From Siculibacillus sp. (GTDB lineage: Bacteria; Pseudomonadota; Alphaproteobacteria; Rhizobiales; Ancalomicrobiaceae): a stretch of 61,669 bases of DNA. The DNA is taken from contig JAOTSD010000016.1 in assembly GCA_030247555.1 (NCBI GenBank), positions 1 through 61,669 of the forward strand. Reading direction: 5' to 3'. The notes under the pieces are model-generated. The model saw only the letters and a program-made list of their open reading frames with translations. It was not told the origin of the DNA and searched no databases. The first letter of the stretch is position 1, and the number at the start of each line of letters is the position of its first letter. Position numbers and translations under genes: made by a program. This document shows, one piece after another, positions 9,768 to 18,357 of this stretch.

Positions 9768-11441
9768 TCAGTCCCCGACGGCGACGTCGGTCAGTTCGAC
9801 CGGATCCAGCTTCGTCCCGGGACGGTCGATGGCGACGATGCGGCCGCCGGAGAAATGCACCAGACGATCGCAATAGGGCACCCAGACGAGATCGTGGGAA
9901 GTGACGACCACGGTCTTGCCGGCGGCCTTGAGCTCGGGCAGCAGGGTGCGGAAGAAGAACTCGCGTTTGCCGGGGTCCTGATCGGCGACGAACTCGTCGA
10001 GGATGACGACGTCGCGGTTCTCCAGCAGCACGACCGCCAGGGCCAGACGGCGGCGCTGGCCGGAAGAGAGGTTGAGCCGGGTGAAACGGCCGTCGACGTA
10101 GTCGGTGACGTCGTCGAGCTGCAGCCGCTTCAACAGGGCGCGGGCGTGCTCGGGATCGGTCTGCGACAGGCCGAAGAGCCGATAGAACAGGTGGAAGACG
10201 GTGAAGATCGCCGAGAAGCGGTCGCGGTAGGACACCATGTCGCGATCTTCGACCGGCACGCCGTCGACCACGATGCGCCCGTCATCGATGTCGAGCAGGC
10301 CGGCGAGCACGTTGAGGAAGGTCGTCTTGCCGGAGCCGTTGTCGCCGACCACCATGACGATCTCGCCGCGCTTCAGCTCGAAATCGACCGGGCCGAGCTC
10401 GAACCCGGGACCGTCGGCGACCGGGTAATGGGCGCGCACGCCTTCGAGGACCAGCCGCTGGAACGGGCGCGGCGGCGGCGGATCGCCCTCCTCCACGTCG
10501 GCGAAACGCTTCAACTCGTTGTCGAGCTCGTCGATGCGGCGGAACGACACCATGGCGCGCAGCAGCGCAGGGATCTGCTTGACCACCGATTCGGAGGGGC
10601 CGAGCGAGAACAGGATGACGGTGAGGAGCTGGAAGACGATCGTGCTGTCGCCGTTTCCGAGGAGCGGCACCAGGAAGATGATGCCGCCGACCAGCACGTA
10701 TTTCAGCGACTGCACCACCACCTCGCCGGCGGCGTAGCGCTTCTCCATCAGGATGGCGACCTCGCTCGCCTCCTCGACCGTGTGGTCGATCTCCTCGGCG
10801 ACGTCCCGGCGGCGCGGCCGATGCAGCTTCAGTTCACGAAAGCCCCCGACGATGTCGGAGACGCGTTCGAAATAGCGGATCTCGAGCGAACGGATGCGCT
10901 GCACCAGGCCCGAGATCGCCCGCCGTTGGAGGTAATAGCCGAGTATGCCGCCGGCCAGCACGACGAGGGCGAAGGCGCCGACCGCCGGCGACAGCAGCAA
11001 CACCTGCGGCAGCGCCACGGCGAGGAAGATCACCGCCGGCATGAACTCGAACATGGTGCGGCTGATCGAGGCCACCACCTGAACGTCGGAGGTCATGATG
11101 TGGTAGAGGCCGCCGTGCTCGCGTCCCTGGACGAAGAGCGGCGTCGCTTTGAGCAGGTTTCCGGTCAGGCGCAGACGCAGCGTCGCCGCCATGCGGACGA
11201 CCAGCGTCTGGGCGGTCACCGGATAGATGAGGTGCAGCACCGCATAGGCGATGAGCGTGGCGACGAAGATCGGCAGCCACTGGCCGAAGAAGCCGGGCTT
11301 CGACACGTCGCTCGCCGCGGCGTTGGTGACGTGCAGCAACGCGTTGCGCGTCAGGCCGGTGAGGAGCGCCAGCGCCATCACCTTCCACGGCATCCCCTTC
11401 GGAGCATGGCGCCACAGGAAGGAGAACATCTGCAACAACAT
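9768..11441 (-). CDS. ABC exporter of the cyclic-peptide/PvdE-SyrD class (fused membrane and ATPase domains)
   Basis: This is a 557-aa half-transporter. The N-terminal ~300 residues hold about six transmembrane segments. The ATPase follows with Walker A GDNGSGKT (367-374), signature LSSGQ (458-462), Walker B VVILDE (478-483) then FVADQDP, and H-loop His516. The LSSGQRRRLAL...DEF.ADQDP arrangement is that of cyclic-peptide and siderophore exporters (PvdE, SyrD), not MsbA. MLLQMFSFLW at 11441 is chosen as start, with GAGGTGG upstream. No peptide synthetase is present. It follows a glycosyltransferase and DUF4833 gene on the same strand, so a role in flipping or exporting a lipid intermediate is possible but inferred. 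Confidence 0.85.
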   Translation of the reverse strand: MLLQMFSFLWRHAPKGMPWKVMALALLTGLTRNALLHVTNAAASDVSKPGFFGQWLPIFVATLIAYAVLHLIYPVTAQTLVVRMAATLRLRLTGNLLKATPLFVQGREHGGLYHIMTSDVQVVASISRTMFEFMPAVIFLAVALPQVLLLSPAVGAFALVVLAGGILGYYLQRRAISGLVQRIRSLEIRYFERVSDIVGGFRELKLHRPRRRDVAEEIDHTVEEASEVAILMEKRYAAGEVVVQSLKYVLVGGIIFLVPLLGNGDSTIVFQLLTVILFSLGPSESVVKQIPALLRAMVSFRRIDELDNELKRFADVEEGDPPPPRPFQRLVLEGVRAHYPVADGPGFELGPVDFELKRGEIVMVVGDNGSGKTTFLNVLAGLLDIDDGRIVVDGVPVEDRDMVSYRDRFSAIFTVFHLFYRLFGLSQTDPEHARALLKRLQLDDVTDYVDGRFTRLNLSSGQRRRLALAVVLLENRDVVILDEFVADQDPGKREFFFRTLLPELKAAGKTVVVTSHDLVWVPYCDRLVHFSGGRIVAIDRPGTKLDPVELTDVAVGD

Positions 11442-11629
11442 CGACCACCTCGGCGAACCGCGCATCCCCCGTGCGCACCACGGCATCGCTCTCGATACCG
11501 CCCGACGGCGTCCCTCGTCGACGGGCGAACGCTCTCATACAGATTAGCCGGGCACGATGCGAGCCGAAATCCGACATCGACCACCCCGACGCCGGACCGG
11601 CGAACCGGTGCTGGCGCGCGAAGGGGCTC

Positions 11630-12559
11630 TCAGTCTGCGGCGCGGGCGCTCATTCGGGCGAGGAACTCCACGGCGGTGAGATCCTCGACCGTCTCCCGCT
11701 CGATCGCCGCGGCGCGCTCGAGGATCCGCTTGCGGCGCATCGGGGGCGAGCGGCCGTTGGCGTCGCCGCGCCCGATCTTGTCCGCCAGTTCGGAGCGCGA
11801 CCGGGTGAAATAGTGATTGAGCTGGATCGCCTCCGAGGTGAGGAAATCGGAGGATCGCCGCCCGTCGGGACCGACGATCCGGCCGAGCGTGTTCATCGTG
11901 CGATCGCCGAGGTCCGCGGTCTCGAAGGCGTGGAGGCTGACGCTGCGGACTCGCGTCGGATCGACGATGCATTTGAAATTGAGGACGAGCTTGTCCAAGG
12001 CGAAGAGCGCCCTCCGGGTGTAGTTGGCGATGCAGCCGCCCTCCGGCGGCGTCTCGTGGCCGGCCGATCCGAACATGTGCCAGGGCAGCGACAGGTTCGA
12101 AGGGTGGCCGAGGCGCGCCAACACCGCCGGCAGGGTCTCCTCGCCGGAGGGTACGAGGAATTCGTCGTCGTCGATGAAGGCCATGTGCCGCCAGGAGCCG
12201 CCGAAGGTCTGTATGGCGTGGACATAGGCGAGGAGTTGCTGGCTCATCCAGCGGCCGGAGCTCGCATCGGTGACGTCGACCTGCCAGGGCAGGACGGTGG
12301 CGACGCCGCGCGCCACGAAGGGCGCCAGCACCTCGGCGGTACCGTCGATGCTGAGGTTGTCGTAGACGTAGAGATGGGCGACGCCGGCGAGGAGATGGAA
12401 CTCGACCCATTCGACGACCCGCGGCGCGGCGTCGCGGATGATGGCGACGACGGCGAGGTCGCCGCGCACCGCGGCCGGCTTCGGCGCCACCACCTCGACG
12501 ACGCCGACCGTCGGGGTGAAGAGGCTGTAGATTCGCCGCCGGATTCCCGGACCTCTCAT
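11630..12559 (-). CDS. glycosyltransferase family 92 (DUF23)-like
   Basis: This 309-aa GT-A-fold glycosyltransferase opens with an IIRDAAPRVVEWVEFHL segment and VYDNLSIDGT, followed by a DxD metal site FIDDDEF (Asp130-Asp132). This order is typical of the GT92/DUF23 group, which adds hexoses (often galactose) to glycans. There is no signal peptide and no clear membrane span, so it should act on the cytoplasmic face. It is transcribed between the DUF4833 gene and the ABC exporter. I infer that it decorates the island's lipid product. Donor and acceptor cannot be read from sequence. Confidence 0.78.
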   Translation of the reverse strand: MRGPGIRRRIYSLFTPTVGVVEVVAPKPAAVRGDLAVVAIIRDAAPRVVEWVEFHLLAGVAHLYVYDNLSIDGTAEVLAPFVARGVATVLPWQVDVTDASSGRWMSQQLLAYVHAIQTFGGSWRHMAFIDDDEFLVPSGEETLPAVLARLGHPSNLSLPWHMFGSAGHETPPEGGCIANYTRRALFALDKLVLNFKCIVDPTRVRSVSLHAFETADLGDRTMNTLGRIVGPDGRRSSDFLTSEAIQLNHYFTRSRSELADKIGRGDANGRSPPMRRKRILERAAAIERETVEDLTAVEFLARMSARAAD

Positions 12560-12715
12560 CGTGCGTGCTCCCGATGATCCGGCGATGCCGGTTCGATGCC
12601 CAACCGTCCGAGCCCTCGCGAAGGCTCGGGCGCCGAGAATAGGGGGTGGCGAGCGGCCGCGCCATCGCCGGACGTCGTCATCCGCCCGCCGGTCGCTCCG
12701 GCGTTGCCGGCAGGT

Positions 12716-13393
12716 TCAGCCGAAGTGGACGCGCTCGCGGACACAGCCCTTCACTCCGTCGGCGACGGCGAAGAGGTCGATGTGGCGGATCGTCGGGATG
12801 AAGCCGTCGGCGATCGCCTCGGCGTAGACGTAGACCGGACGCATCGGCCGCCCGTCGACCGGGACGAGGAGGCGCGGTCCGCCGTCCGGGCGCGTTTCGA
12901 GGACGCCCTCGCGATCGTGGAAGCTCACCAGTTCGACCGACCAGCGCCCCTGCCCCGTCGCCCGCGTGTCGACGCCGAAGGCGAACACCCGCTCGAAGAA
13001 GCTCAATTCGCGCCGCTTGCCGGAGGTGGCGAAGCGGCGCCAGAACACTTCGATCGGTTGCTCGGGGTCGAGCCGCCCGTCGGCACCGCGCTTGGCGGCA
13101 TAGACGATGACGTTGTCGTTGATCGAATGCTGGACGTAGAAGAGCACGTCGCGGTCCGGCGGGACGTGTTGCGGTCGCACGATCGGCAGGTCCGGGAGGG
13201 TGCGGAACTCGGAGCGCATCCGCGGCAGCAGGATCGAGGGCACCGCACCCGCCGACGCGGCACCGCCGGCGACGCCGACACCGGCCAGCACGAGCCCCAA
13301 GAAGTGGCGGCGAGAGATCGACGACACCGATCCGTCGAGGCGAGCCGACCCGCTCCGCGGCGAGGTCGACGGCGAAAGCGGCGGTCGCGTCAT
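12716..13393 (-). CDS. DUF4833-type exported protein with twin-arginine signal
   Basis: This 225-aa protein starts with a Tat-like signal (SRRHFLG at residues 27-33, hydrophobic stretch to about 50), so it is exported folded. The mature part (VQHSINDNVIVYAAKR, later RPVYVYAEAIADG) resembles DUF4833, a family of unknown function. From memory, DUF4833 genes also sit beside inositol-phosphate synthase and CDP-alcohol transferase genes in Bacteroides inositol-lipid clusters; this needs checking. Here it is divergent from inositol-phosphate synthase. Start at 13393 is chosen for a correctly placed Tat motif and an upstream GGAG. Confidence 0.65.
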   Translation of the reverse strand: MTRPPLSPSTSPRSGSARLDGSVSSISRRHFLGLVLAGVGVAGGAASAGAVPSILLPRMRSEFRTLPDLPIVRPQHVPPDRDVLFYVQHSINDNVIVYAAKRGADGRLDPEQPIEVFWRRFATSGKRRELSFFERVFAFGVDTRATGQGRWSVELVSFHDREGVLETRPDGGPRLLVPVDGRPMRPVYVYAEAIADGFIPTIRHIDLFAVADGVKGCVRERVHFG

Positions 13394-13789
13394 GGGTCTG
13401 CCGATCTCCGGTGGCGAAGCGCTCGAGCGGGGGAATTTCGCCCCGCCCGAAGAAGTTGACAAGGGCGAGCGCCGGAGAACCGCGGGAGCCGCCGCCACCT
13501 CCTTCCCGGCCCCGCCGAGGCCCGGTCCTCGCGGCGGCGGCGCCCCGGCACGGGACGTACGACGGCGAAGCTTCCGTCGGTGGCGGAATTTCCTACCGGC
13601 GAAGATGACAATTCGGTGTTCGACGACTTCCCCGGCGACGCCGACGGGGCTATTGAACCGGCGAGCCGTACGATTTCGCCGCCCGTATTCCGGAGGCGCG
13701 GCGGCGGGGTGCGGGAATTCGGCCGCGGATCCGGTCCGTGGAAGAGGCCCCGGCGCTCGGGACGAACGCCTGCCGAGGTGGAAAAACAC
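13394..13789. other. divergent intergenic region between DUF4833 and inositol-phosphate synthase
   Basis: This is 396 bases of GC-rich DNA. On the minus strand TTGTCA (complement of 13456-13461) with a 17-base spacer leads to GAAATT, a weak promoter for the DUF4833-GT92-ABC operon. No convincing promoter is visible for the plus-strand operon. The open frame extending the inositol-phosphate synthase upstream is arginine/glycine-rich and not conserved-looking. Confidence 0.4.
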
Positions 13790-14881
13790 ATGTCGCGTAA
13801 AATTCGCACCGCCATCGTCGGTCTCGGGAACTGCGCGAGTTCCCTCGTGCAGGGCGTGGCCTATTGCCGCGCCGAGGGCGACGGCGCGATCGGCGTGCCC
13901 TTTCCGGTCCTCGGCGGTTGGCGTCCGCAGGACGTCGAGATCGTCGCCGCCTTCGACGTCGACGCCCGCAAGGTCGGCCTCGACATCTCGGAGGCGATCT
14001 TCCGCGCGCCGAACTGCACCGCCGTGTTCATGCGCGACGTTCCGCCGGCCGGCGTGACGGTGCAGCGCGGTCCCGACCTCGACGGCGTCTCGGCCTTCAT
14101 GCGCAACCAGATGGCGGAACGCTCCTTCGTCGTCTCCGACGCTCCGGCGCTCGACCGCGCCGCGGTCGTCGCCCACCTGCGCGATCGCGGGGTCGAGGTG
14201 ATGATCAACTTCTTGCCGGTCGGTTCGCAGGAAGCGGTCGAGTTCTACGCCTCCTGCGCGATCGAGGCCGGATGCGCCCTGGTCAACGGCATCCCGGTGC
14301 TGATCGCCAGCGACCCGAAATGGTCGGCGAAGTTCCGCGCCGGCGGCGTACCGGTGCTCGGTGACGACTTCAAGGCGCAGATGGGCGCCACCATCGTCCA
14401 TCGCACGCTGTCGCATCTCTTCGACATGCGCGGCGTCAAGATGGACCGCACCTATCAGCTGAACGTCGGCGGCAACACCGATTTCCTCAACATGATGGAC
14501 CACGACCGGTTGCTGACGAAGCGCCTGTCCAAGACCGAGGCGGTGCAGACCGCCATGGTCGAGCGGCTCGAGGATCAGCAGATCCGCATCGGCCCGTCCG
14601 ACTACGTGCCATGGCTCAACGACAACAAGATCGCCTACGTGCGGCTCGAGGGTCGGCTCTTCGGCGGCGTGCCGATGAACATCGAGGCGCGCGTCTCGGT
14701 CGAGGACTCGCCCAACGCCGCGGCCATGGCGCTGATCGCCATCCGTCTCGCCAAGATCGCCAAGGATCGCGGCCTCGCCGGCGATCTCGGCTCGCTGGCG
14801 AGCTTCCTGTTCAAGCATCCGCCGGTGCAGATCGACGACGAGATCGGTCTGGCCAAGATGCTCGAATTCGCCGAGGGGTGA
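13790..14881 (+). CDS. ino1: myo-inositol-1-phosphate synthase (mycobacterial/archaeal type)
   Basis: This NAD-dependent isomerase converts glucose-6-phosphate to inositol-phosphate. The 363-aa sequence matches the short actinobacterial Ino1 form along its length: GLGNCASSL dinucleotide motif (11-19), AAFDVDARKVG, INFLPVGSQEA, VNGIPVLIASDP, QLNVGGNTDFLNM, IGPSDYVPWL and AKIAKDRG. The start at 13790 follows GAGGTGG; the in-frame upstream extension is rejected. It lies four bases before the sphinganine-reductase-like gene in one operon. Inositol is unusual in proteobacterial lipids, so this gene marks the island as an inositol-lipid locus. Transfer from an actinobacterial-like source is possible but untested. 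Confidence 0.93.
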   Translation: MSRKIRTAIVGLGNCASSLVQGVAYCRAEGDGAIGVPFPVLGGWRPQDVEIVAAFDVDARKVGLDISEAIFRAPNCTAVFMRDVPPAGVTVQRGPDLDGVSAFMRNQMAERSFVVSDAPALDRAAVVAHLRDRGVEVMINFLPVGSQEAVEFYASCAIEAGCALVNGIPVLIASDPKWSAKFRAGGVPVLGDDFKAQMGATIVHRTLSHLFDMRGVKMDRTYQLNVGGNTDFLNMMDHDRLLTKRLSKTEAVQTAMVERLEDQQIRIGPSDYVPWLNDNKIAYVRLEGRLFGGVPMNIEARVSVEDSPNAAAMALIAIRLAKIAKDRGLAGDLGSLASFLFKHPPVQIDDEIGLAKMLEFAEG

Positions 14882-14885
14882 GGCC

Positions 14886-15716
14886 ATGGTGGCGACCGCG
14901 TCCGACACCCGCGCGGGGCCGGCGGTCGTCACCGGTGGATCGAGCGGCATCGGGCTCGCCGTCGCGCTGAGGCTCGCCCGCCTCGGTCATCCCGTCGCCC
15001 TCCTCGCGCGCCGGCAGAACCTGCTCGAAGCCGCCGCGGGCGCCATCGCCGACGCCGTCCCCGGGGCGCGCGTCTCTTGGCACGCCGTCGACGTGCGCGA
15101 TGCCGAGGCGGTCGCGACGGCGATCGACGCGGTCGTCGCCGACCACGGACCGATCGCCTGGCTCGTCACCTCAGCCGGCATCGCCGAACCGGGCCTCTTC
15201 GCCGAACAACCCCTCGACACCCATCGCGCCCAGTTCGAGGTGAACTATTTCGGCACGCTCGCCGCGGTCCACGCGGCGGTGCCGTCGATGCGGGCGGTGG
15301 GCGGCGGGCGCATCGTCCTCGTCTCCTCCGGCGCCGGGCTCTTCGGCATCCACGGCTATTCCGCCTACGCGCCGTCGAAATTCGCGGTGCGGGGGCTCGC
15401 TGAGGTGCTGCGGGTCGAACTCGCCGGCGACGGCGTCTCGGTCACCCTCGCCCTGCCGCCGGACACCGCCACACCGCAGCTCGAGGCCGAGAAGCGCACC
15501 AAGCCGGCGGCGACGGCGGCGATCACCGGCACGGCCGGGACATGGAGCGCCGACGCGGTGGCGGCCGCGATGATCGACGCCGCCCGCGCCGGGCGCTTCC
15601 TCGTCGCGCCCGGGCTCACCCTCGGCTTCCTCGCCCGTTTCCATTCGCTCCTCGCGCCGCTGTTGCGTCTGCACCAGAGGCGCATCGTCCACCGGTTCGA
15701 GAGGCGTCGCCCGTGA
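14886..15716 (+). CDS. short-chain dehydrogenase, 3-ketosphinganine reductase (KDSR)-like
   Basis: This 276-aa SDR has TGGSSGIG (16-23), catalytic Ser147/148, Tyr161 and Lys165 (YSAYAPSKFAVRG). It also carries the segment PPDTATPQLE...KRTKP at 191-207. The PPDT-x-TP...E...TKP pattern is the hallmark of eukaryotic KDSR/Tsc10 3-ketodihydrosphingosine reductases and is absent from ordinary SDRs. A hydrophobic C-terminal stretch (LGFLARFHSLLAPLLRL) suggests membrane association, as in KDSR. It would reduce the product of the serine-palmitoyltransferase-like enzyme at 22963-24150. It is coupled to inositol-phosphate synthase upstream and overlaps the CdsA-like gene as GTGA. Confidence 0.85.
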   Translation: MVATASDTRAGPAVVTGGSSGIGLAVALRLARLGHPVALLARRQNLLEAAAGAIADAVPGARVSWHAVDVRDAEAVATAIDAVVADHGPIAWLVTSAGIAEPGLFAEQPLDTHRAQFEVNYFGTLAAVHAAVPSMRAVGGGRIVLVSSGAGLFGIHGYSAYAPSKFAVRGLAEVLRVELAGDGVSVTLALPPDTATPQLEAEKRTKPAATAAITGTAGTWSADAVAAAMIDAARAGRFLVAPGLTLGFLARFHSLLAPLLRLHQRRIVHRFERRRP

Positions 15717-16594
15717 CCGAGACCCACCTCCTCGCGGCGCTCGTCGTCGTCTTCCTCGTCGTCGCGGTGGCGCTGGTCGCCGGCCTGTCGCTGTTGCCCG
15801 CGACCGCGCCGAAGGCGCGCGAACTGTGGCCGGCGTTGGCCTCCGAGGTGGTCATCGTCGCGGTGACGCTGGTCTTCGTCGTGCCGGGCGGGCCGATCAC
15901 CGCCCTCGGCGTGACGGCGCTCGCCGCGCGTTGCGGCTGGGAGGCGGCGAAGGTGATCTATCGTGGCGCCGGCGAGCCGATCACGCCGTTGACCGTCGCC
16001 ACCCTCGCGGCGATGGCGGCGCTGCTGGCCCTCTCCTCGGGCGTGACCGGGGCCGCGGCCGGCGTCGTCGTGCTCATCCTCGGCGTCGCGGCGGTGACCC
16101 ACATGTCGCGACCGGCGACCCAGGACGACGGCGCGGTCCTCGTCCTCTTCCCGCTCCTCGCCCTCCTCGCCTTCGCCTTCGTCGCCGGACGGCCGGACGG
16201 TGGCGCGGTGCTCCTCCTCGCCTTCCTGCTGGTCGAGACGATGGACAGCGCCGCGGTGCTGGGCGGGCGGCTCTTCGGGCGGCGCAGAGCCTTTCCGCGC
16301 CTCAGCCCGCGAAAGACGGTGGAGGGTCTCCTCGCCGGGGCGGTGGCGGTGACCGCGGTGGCGCTGGTGCTCGGCCTCGCGGTGATGGGCTGGTCCGTCG
16401 GTCGCACCCTCCTCGTGGCGATCGTGGCGGCGACGGCGACGGTCGCCGGCGATCTCGCCGCCTCGGCGGTGAAGCGGCGCGCCGGGGTGAAGGACTACCC
16501 GCCGATCCATCCGGTGCAGGGCGGCGTCCTCGACGTCGTCGACGCCTGGATCGTCACCGCGCCGGCGCTCGCGCTGGTGACCGCGTACGTCTGA
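15713..16594 (+). CDS. divergent phosphatidate cytidylyltransferase (CdsA-like)
   Basis: This integral membrane protein, 293 aa with about eight hydrophobic segments, has a C-terminal CDP-DAG synthase signature: SPRKTVEG, then GDLAASAVKRRAGVKDY, then HPVQGGVLDVVDAW. In classical CdsA the end reads H-G-G-x-x-D-R-x-D; here the HGG is broken by an insertion (HPVQGG) and the Arg is Val. The enzyme should make a CDP-activated lipid, but substrate preference may differ from housekeeping CdsA. It starts at GTG 15713 overlapping the SDR stop. Its place in the operon suggests it feeds the CDP-alcohol transferase at 20579-21247. Confidence 0.82.
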   Translation: MTETHLLAALVVVFLVVAVALVAGLSLLPATAPKARELWPALASEVVIVAVTLVFVVPGGPITALGVTALAARCGWEAAKVIYRGAGEPITPLTVATLAAMAALLALSSGVTGAAAGVVVLILGVAAVTHMSRPATQDDGAVLVLFPLLALLAFAFVAGRPDGGAVLLLAFLLVETMDSAAVLGGRLFGRRRAFPRLSPRKTVEGLLAGAVAVTAVALVLGLAVMGWSVGRTLLVAIVAATATVAGDLAASAVKRRAGVKDYPPIHPVQGGVLDVVDAWIVTAPALALVTAYV

Positions 16595-16606
16595 GCCCCT
16601 CGCCGA

Positions 16607-17122
16607 TCACATCCGACCGAGGAGGAACGCCGCGCCCTCGACGAGGGCGATCGCGGCGATCGCGGCGGCGAGATCGTCGGCCATGACGCCGAGGCCGCCG
16701 GACAGGTTGTCCTGCACGGTGCGGATCGGCTGCGGCTTGACGATGTCGAAGAAGCGGAACGCGGCGAAGCCGGCGAGCCACCACCACGGCCCGAGCGGGA
16801 TCGCCAGGAAGACGAGCGCCATCGCCCAGGTCTCGTCGAAGACGATGCAGCCGGGATCCTCCACCCCGAGGGCGCGGCCGGTCACTCCGGCGGCCCACAC
16901 ACCGACGGCGAACGTGGCGACGAAGATCACCGCCAGCCAGGGCCAGCCGAGGTCGCGCAGGAACCAAGCCGGCACCACGGCGCCGGCGGCGCCGACGGTC
17001 CCCGGCCAACCGCGAGCGAGGCCGAGCCCGGCGGAGAGCGAGATCGCGTGGGCCGGATGGGAGAAGACGAAGGCGAGGGTCGGTCGGCTTCCCTCGCCGA
17101 GGCTTTTGGGCTCCGCAGTCAT
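16607..17122 (-). CDS. phosphatidylglycerophosphatase A-like lipid phosphatase
   Basis: This 171-aa membrane protein has the PgpA pattern: ISLSAGLGLARGWPGTVG, VEDPGCIVFDETWAM with the acidic catalytic residues, FRFFDIVKPQPIRTVQ, and GGLGVMADDLAAAI. PgpA is Mg-dependent and removes the terminal phosphate of phosphatidylglycerophosphate. In bacterial inositol-lipid clusters a PgpA relative can act on phosphatidylinositol-phosphate instead. Here it lies between the CdsA-like and LptF-like genes, convergent with the former (12-base gap) and divergent from the latter. It may serve the inositol lipid or be the cell's only PgpA; sequence cannot decide. Confidence 0.85.
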   Translation of the reverse strand: MTAEPKSLGEGSRPTLAFVFSHPAHAISLSAGLGLARGWPGTVGAAGAVVPAWFLRDLGWPWLAVIFVATFAVGVWAAGVTGRALGVEDPGCIVFDETWAMALVFLAIPLGPWWWLAGFAAFRFFDIVKPQPIRTVQDNLSGGLGVMADDLAAAIAAIALVEGAAFLLGRM

Positions 17123-17205
17123 CGGATATGGTCCCGCTGTGAGGACGAGTCAGATCGGACCCGACCGTCGTTTCCTGTTCTTCCCGCCGGAAAGGCTGCG
17201 CGCGC

Positions 17206-18357
17206 ATGGCGCGGACCTATGGTCTCCATCTGATCCGACGCAGTCTCGGGGCGCTCGCGGCGACGCTGGCGCTCGTCCTCGTCGTATTTCTGGCGGAACG
17301 GCTCACCACCTTGGTGGAGATGCTGATCAAGCGCAACGCCCCGCTCACCGACCTGCCACTGGTGCTCGGCCTGACCGCCCCGGAGATCCTGATCACCGCG
17401 ATGCCGCTGGCGCTGCTGATCGGCATCTACCGCGCCCTGCTCGAATCGCGCGACGGCGGCGAGACGGTGGCTCTGGCCGGCGCCGGGGTCGGGCCGTGGG
17501 GACTGATGAGCGCCCTCCTCGGCCTCGGGGCGGTCTCCTTCGGCCTCGTGGTGTTCGTCGCCGGCTGGGTCGATCCGCTCGCCCGCGCCACGCGCGAGAA
17601 ACTCTTCCTCGATGCGGCGCGCGCCGTCGTCCTCGACGCGGTCGGCAACGGTCTGGCCCACGATCGGGTCGAAAGCCTCAACGGCTACACCTTCGTCTCG
17701 CCGAGCGGCGGTGCTGGTAGGGAACGTCGGCTCCTCGTCTTCGCGCCCCGCTCCGGGCGGGTCGAGCAGATCGTGGCGGCGTCCGACTACGAGTTGATCG
17801 AGCTCGAGAGCGAGCGGCGTTACCATCTGCGCCTGTGGGACGTCACCGTGTCGGAGCTGGCGCTCGACGTTCCCACGGGCGACAAAGGCGACAAGACGCG
17901 GGCCGGCGGCTCGGGCTATCGGCTCGGCACGGTGGCGCGCGACGTCGACCTAGATCGAGCGCTGCGCGAGCCGGTGCTGGGCGACCAACCCGAGTTCGGC
18001 GACCTCGCCACCCTGATCCGCACCGCCGCCACGGATTCCGCCAAGAAGGGCCATGGACTGCGCGCCGCCGAGATCCTGACGCGCGCTTGGCTGTCGATCG
18101 CGGCGGTGCTGTTGGCGGCGATCGCCGTGTCCTTCGCCGACGGCCGTCGGCGCTTCTTCGTCCTGCCGATCGCCGGCGCGGCGATGATCGTGTTCGATCT
18201 CGCTCTCGTGCGGATGGTGCGCAGTTTCGGAGCGACGACCACGGCGGGCGGTCTGACCCAAGGTGCGGCGGCGGTGGCGATCCTCATCGCCGGGCTCGCC
18301 GCGGCTCTGATCTGGCGCTATCCCGGCGTCGTCGCCCCGAGAGGGGGACGCGCTTGA
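17206..18357 (+). CDS. LptF-like permease (YjgP/YjgQ family)
   Basis: This 383-aa inner-membrane protein has the LptF/G plan: two N-terminal transmembrane segments with PEILITAMPLALLIGIYRALLESRDGGETVALAGAG around residues 60-90, a third segment, a periplasmic beta-jellyroll domain (about 130-260), and three C-terminal segments. In the LptB2FG complex such proteins extract lipopolysaccharide from the inner membrane. Housekeeping lptFG of proteobacteria usually sits near lptD or pepA; here the pair lies inside the lipid island and is divergent from pgpA. A role in exporting the island's glycolipid is inferred. It overlaps the next gene as TTGA. Confidence 0.8.
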   Translation: MARTYGLHLIRRSLGALAATLALVLVVFLAERLTTLVEMLIKRNAPLTDLPLVLGLTAPEILITAMPLALLIGIYRALLESRDGGETVALAGAGVGPWGLMSALLGLGAVSFGLVVFVAGWVDPLARATREKLFLDAARAVVLDAVGNGLAHDRVESLNGYTFVSPSGGAGRERRLLVFAPRSGRVEQIVAASDYELIELESERRYHLRLWDVTVSELALDVPTGDKGDKTRAGGSGYRLGTVARDVDLDRALREPVLGDQPEFGDLATLIRTAATDSAKKGHGLRAAEILTRAWLSIAAVLLAAIAVSFADGRRRFFVLPIAGAAMIVFDLALVRMVRSFGATTTAGGLTQGAAAVAILIAGLAAALIWRYPGVVAPRGGRA

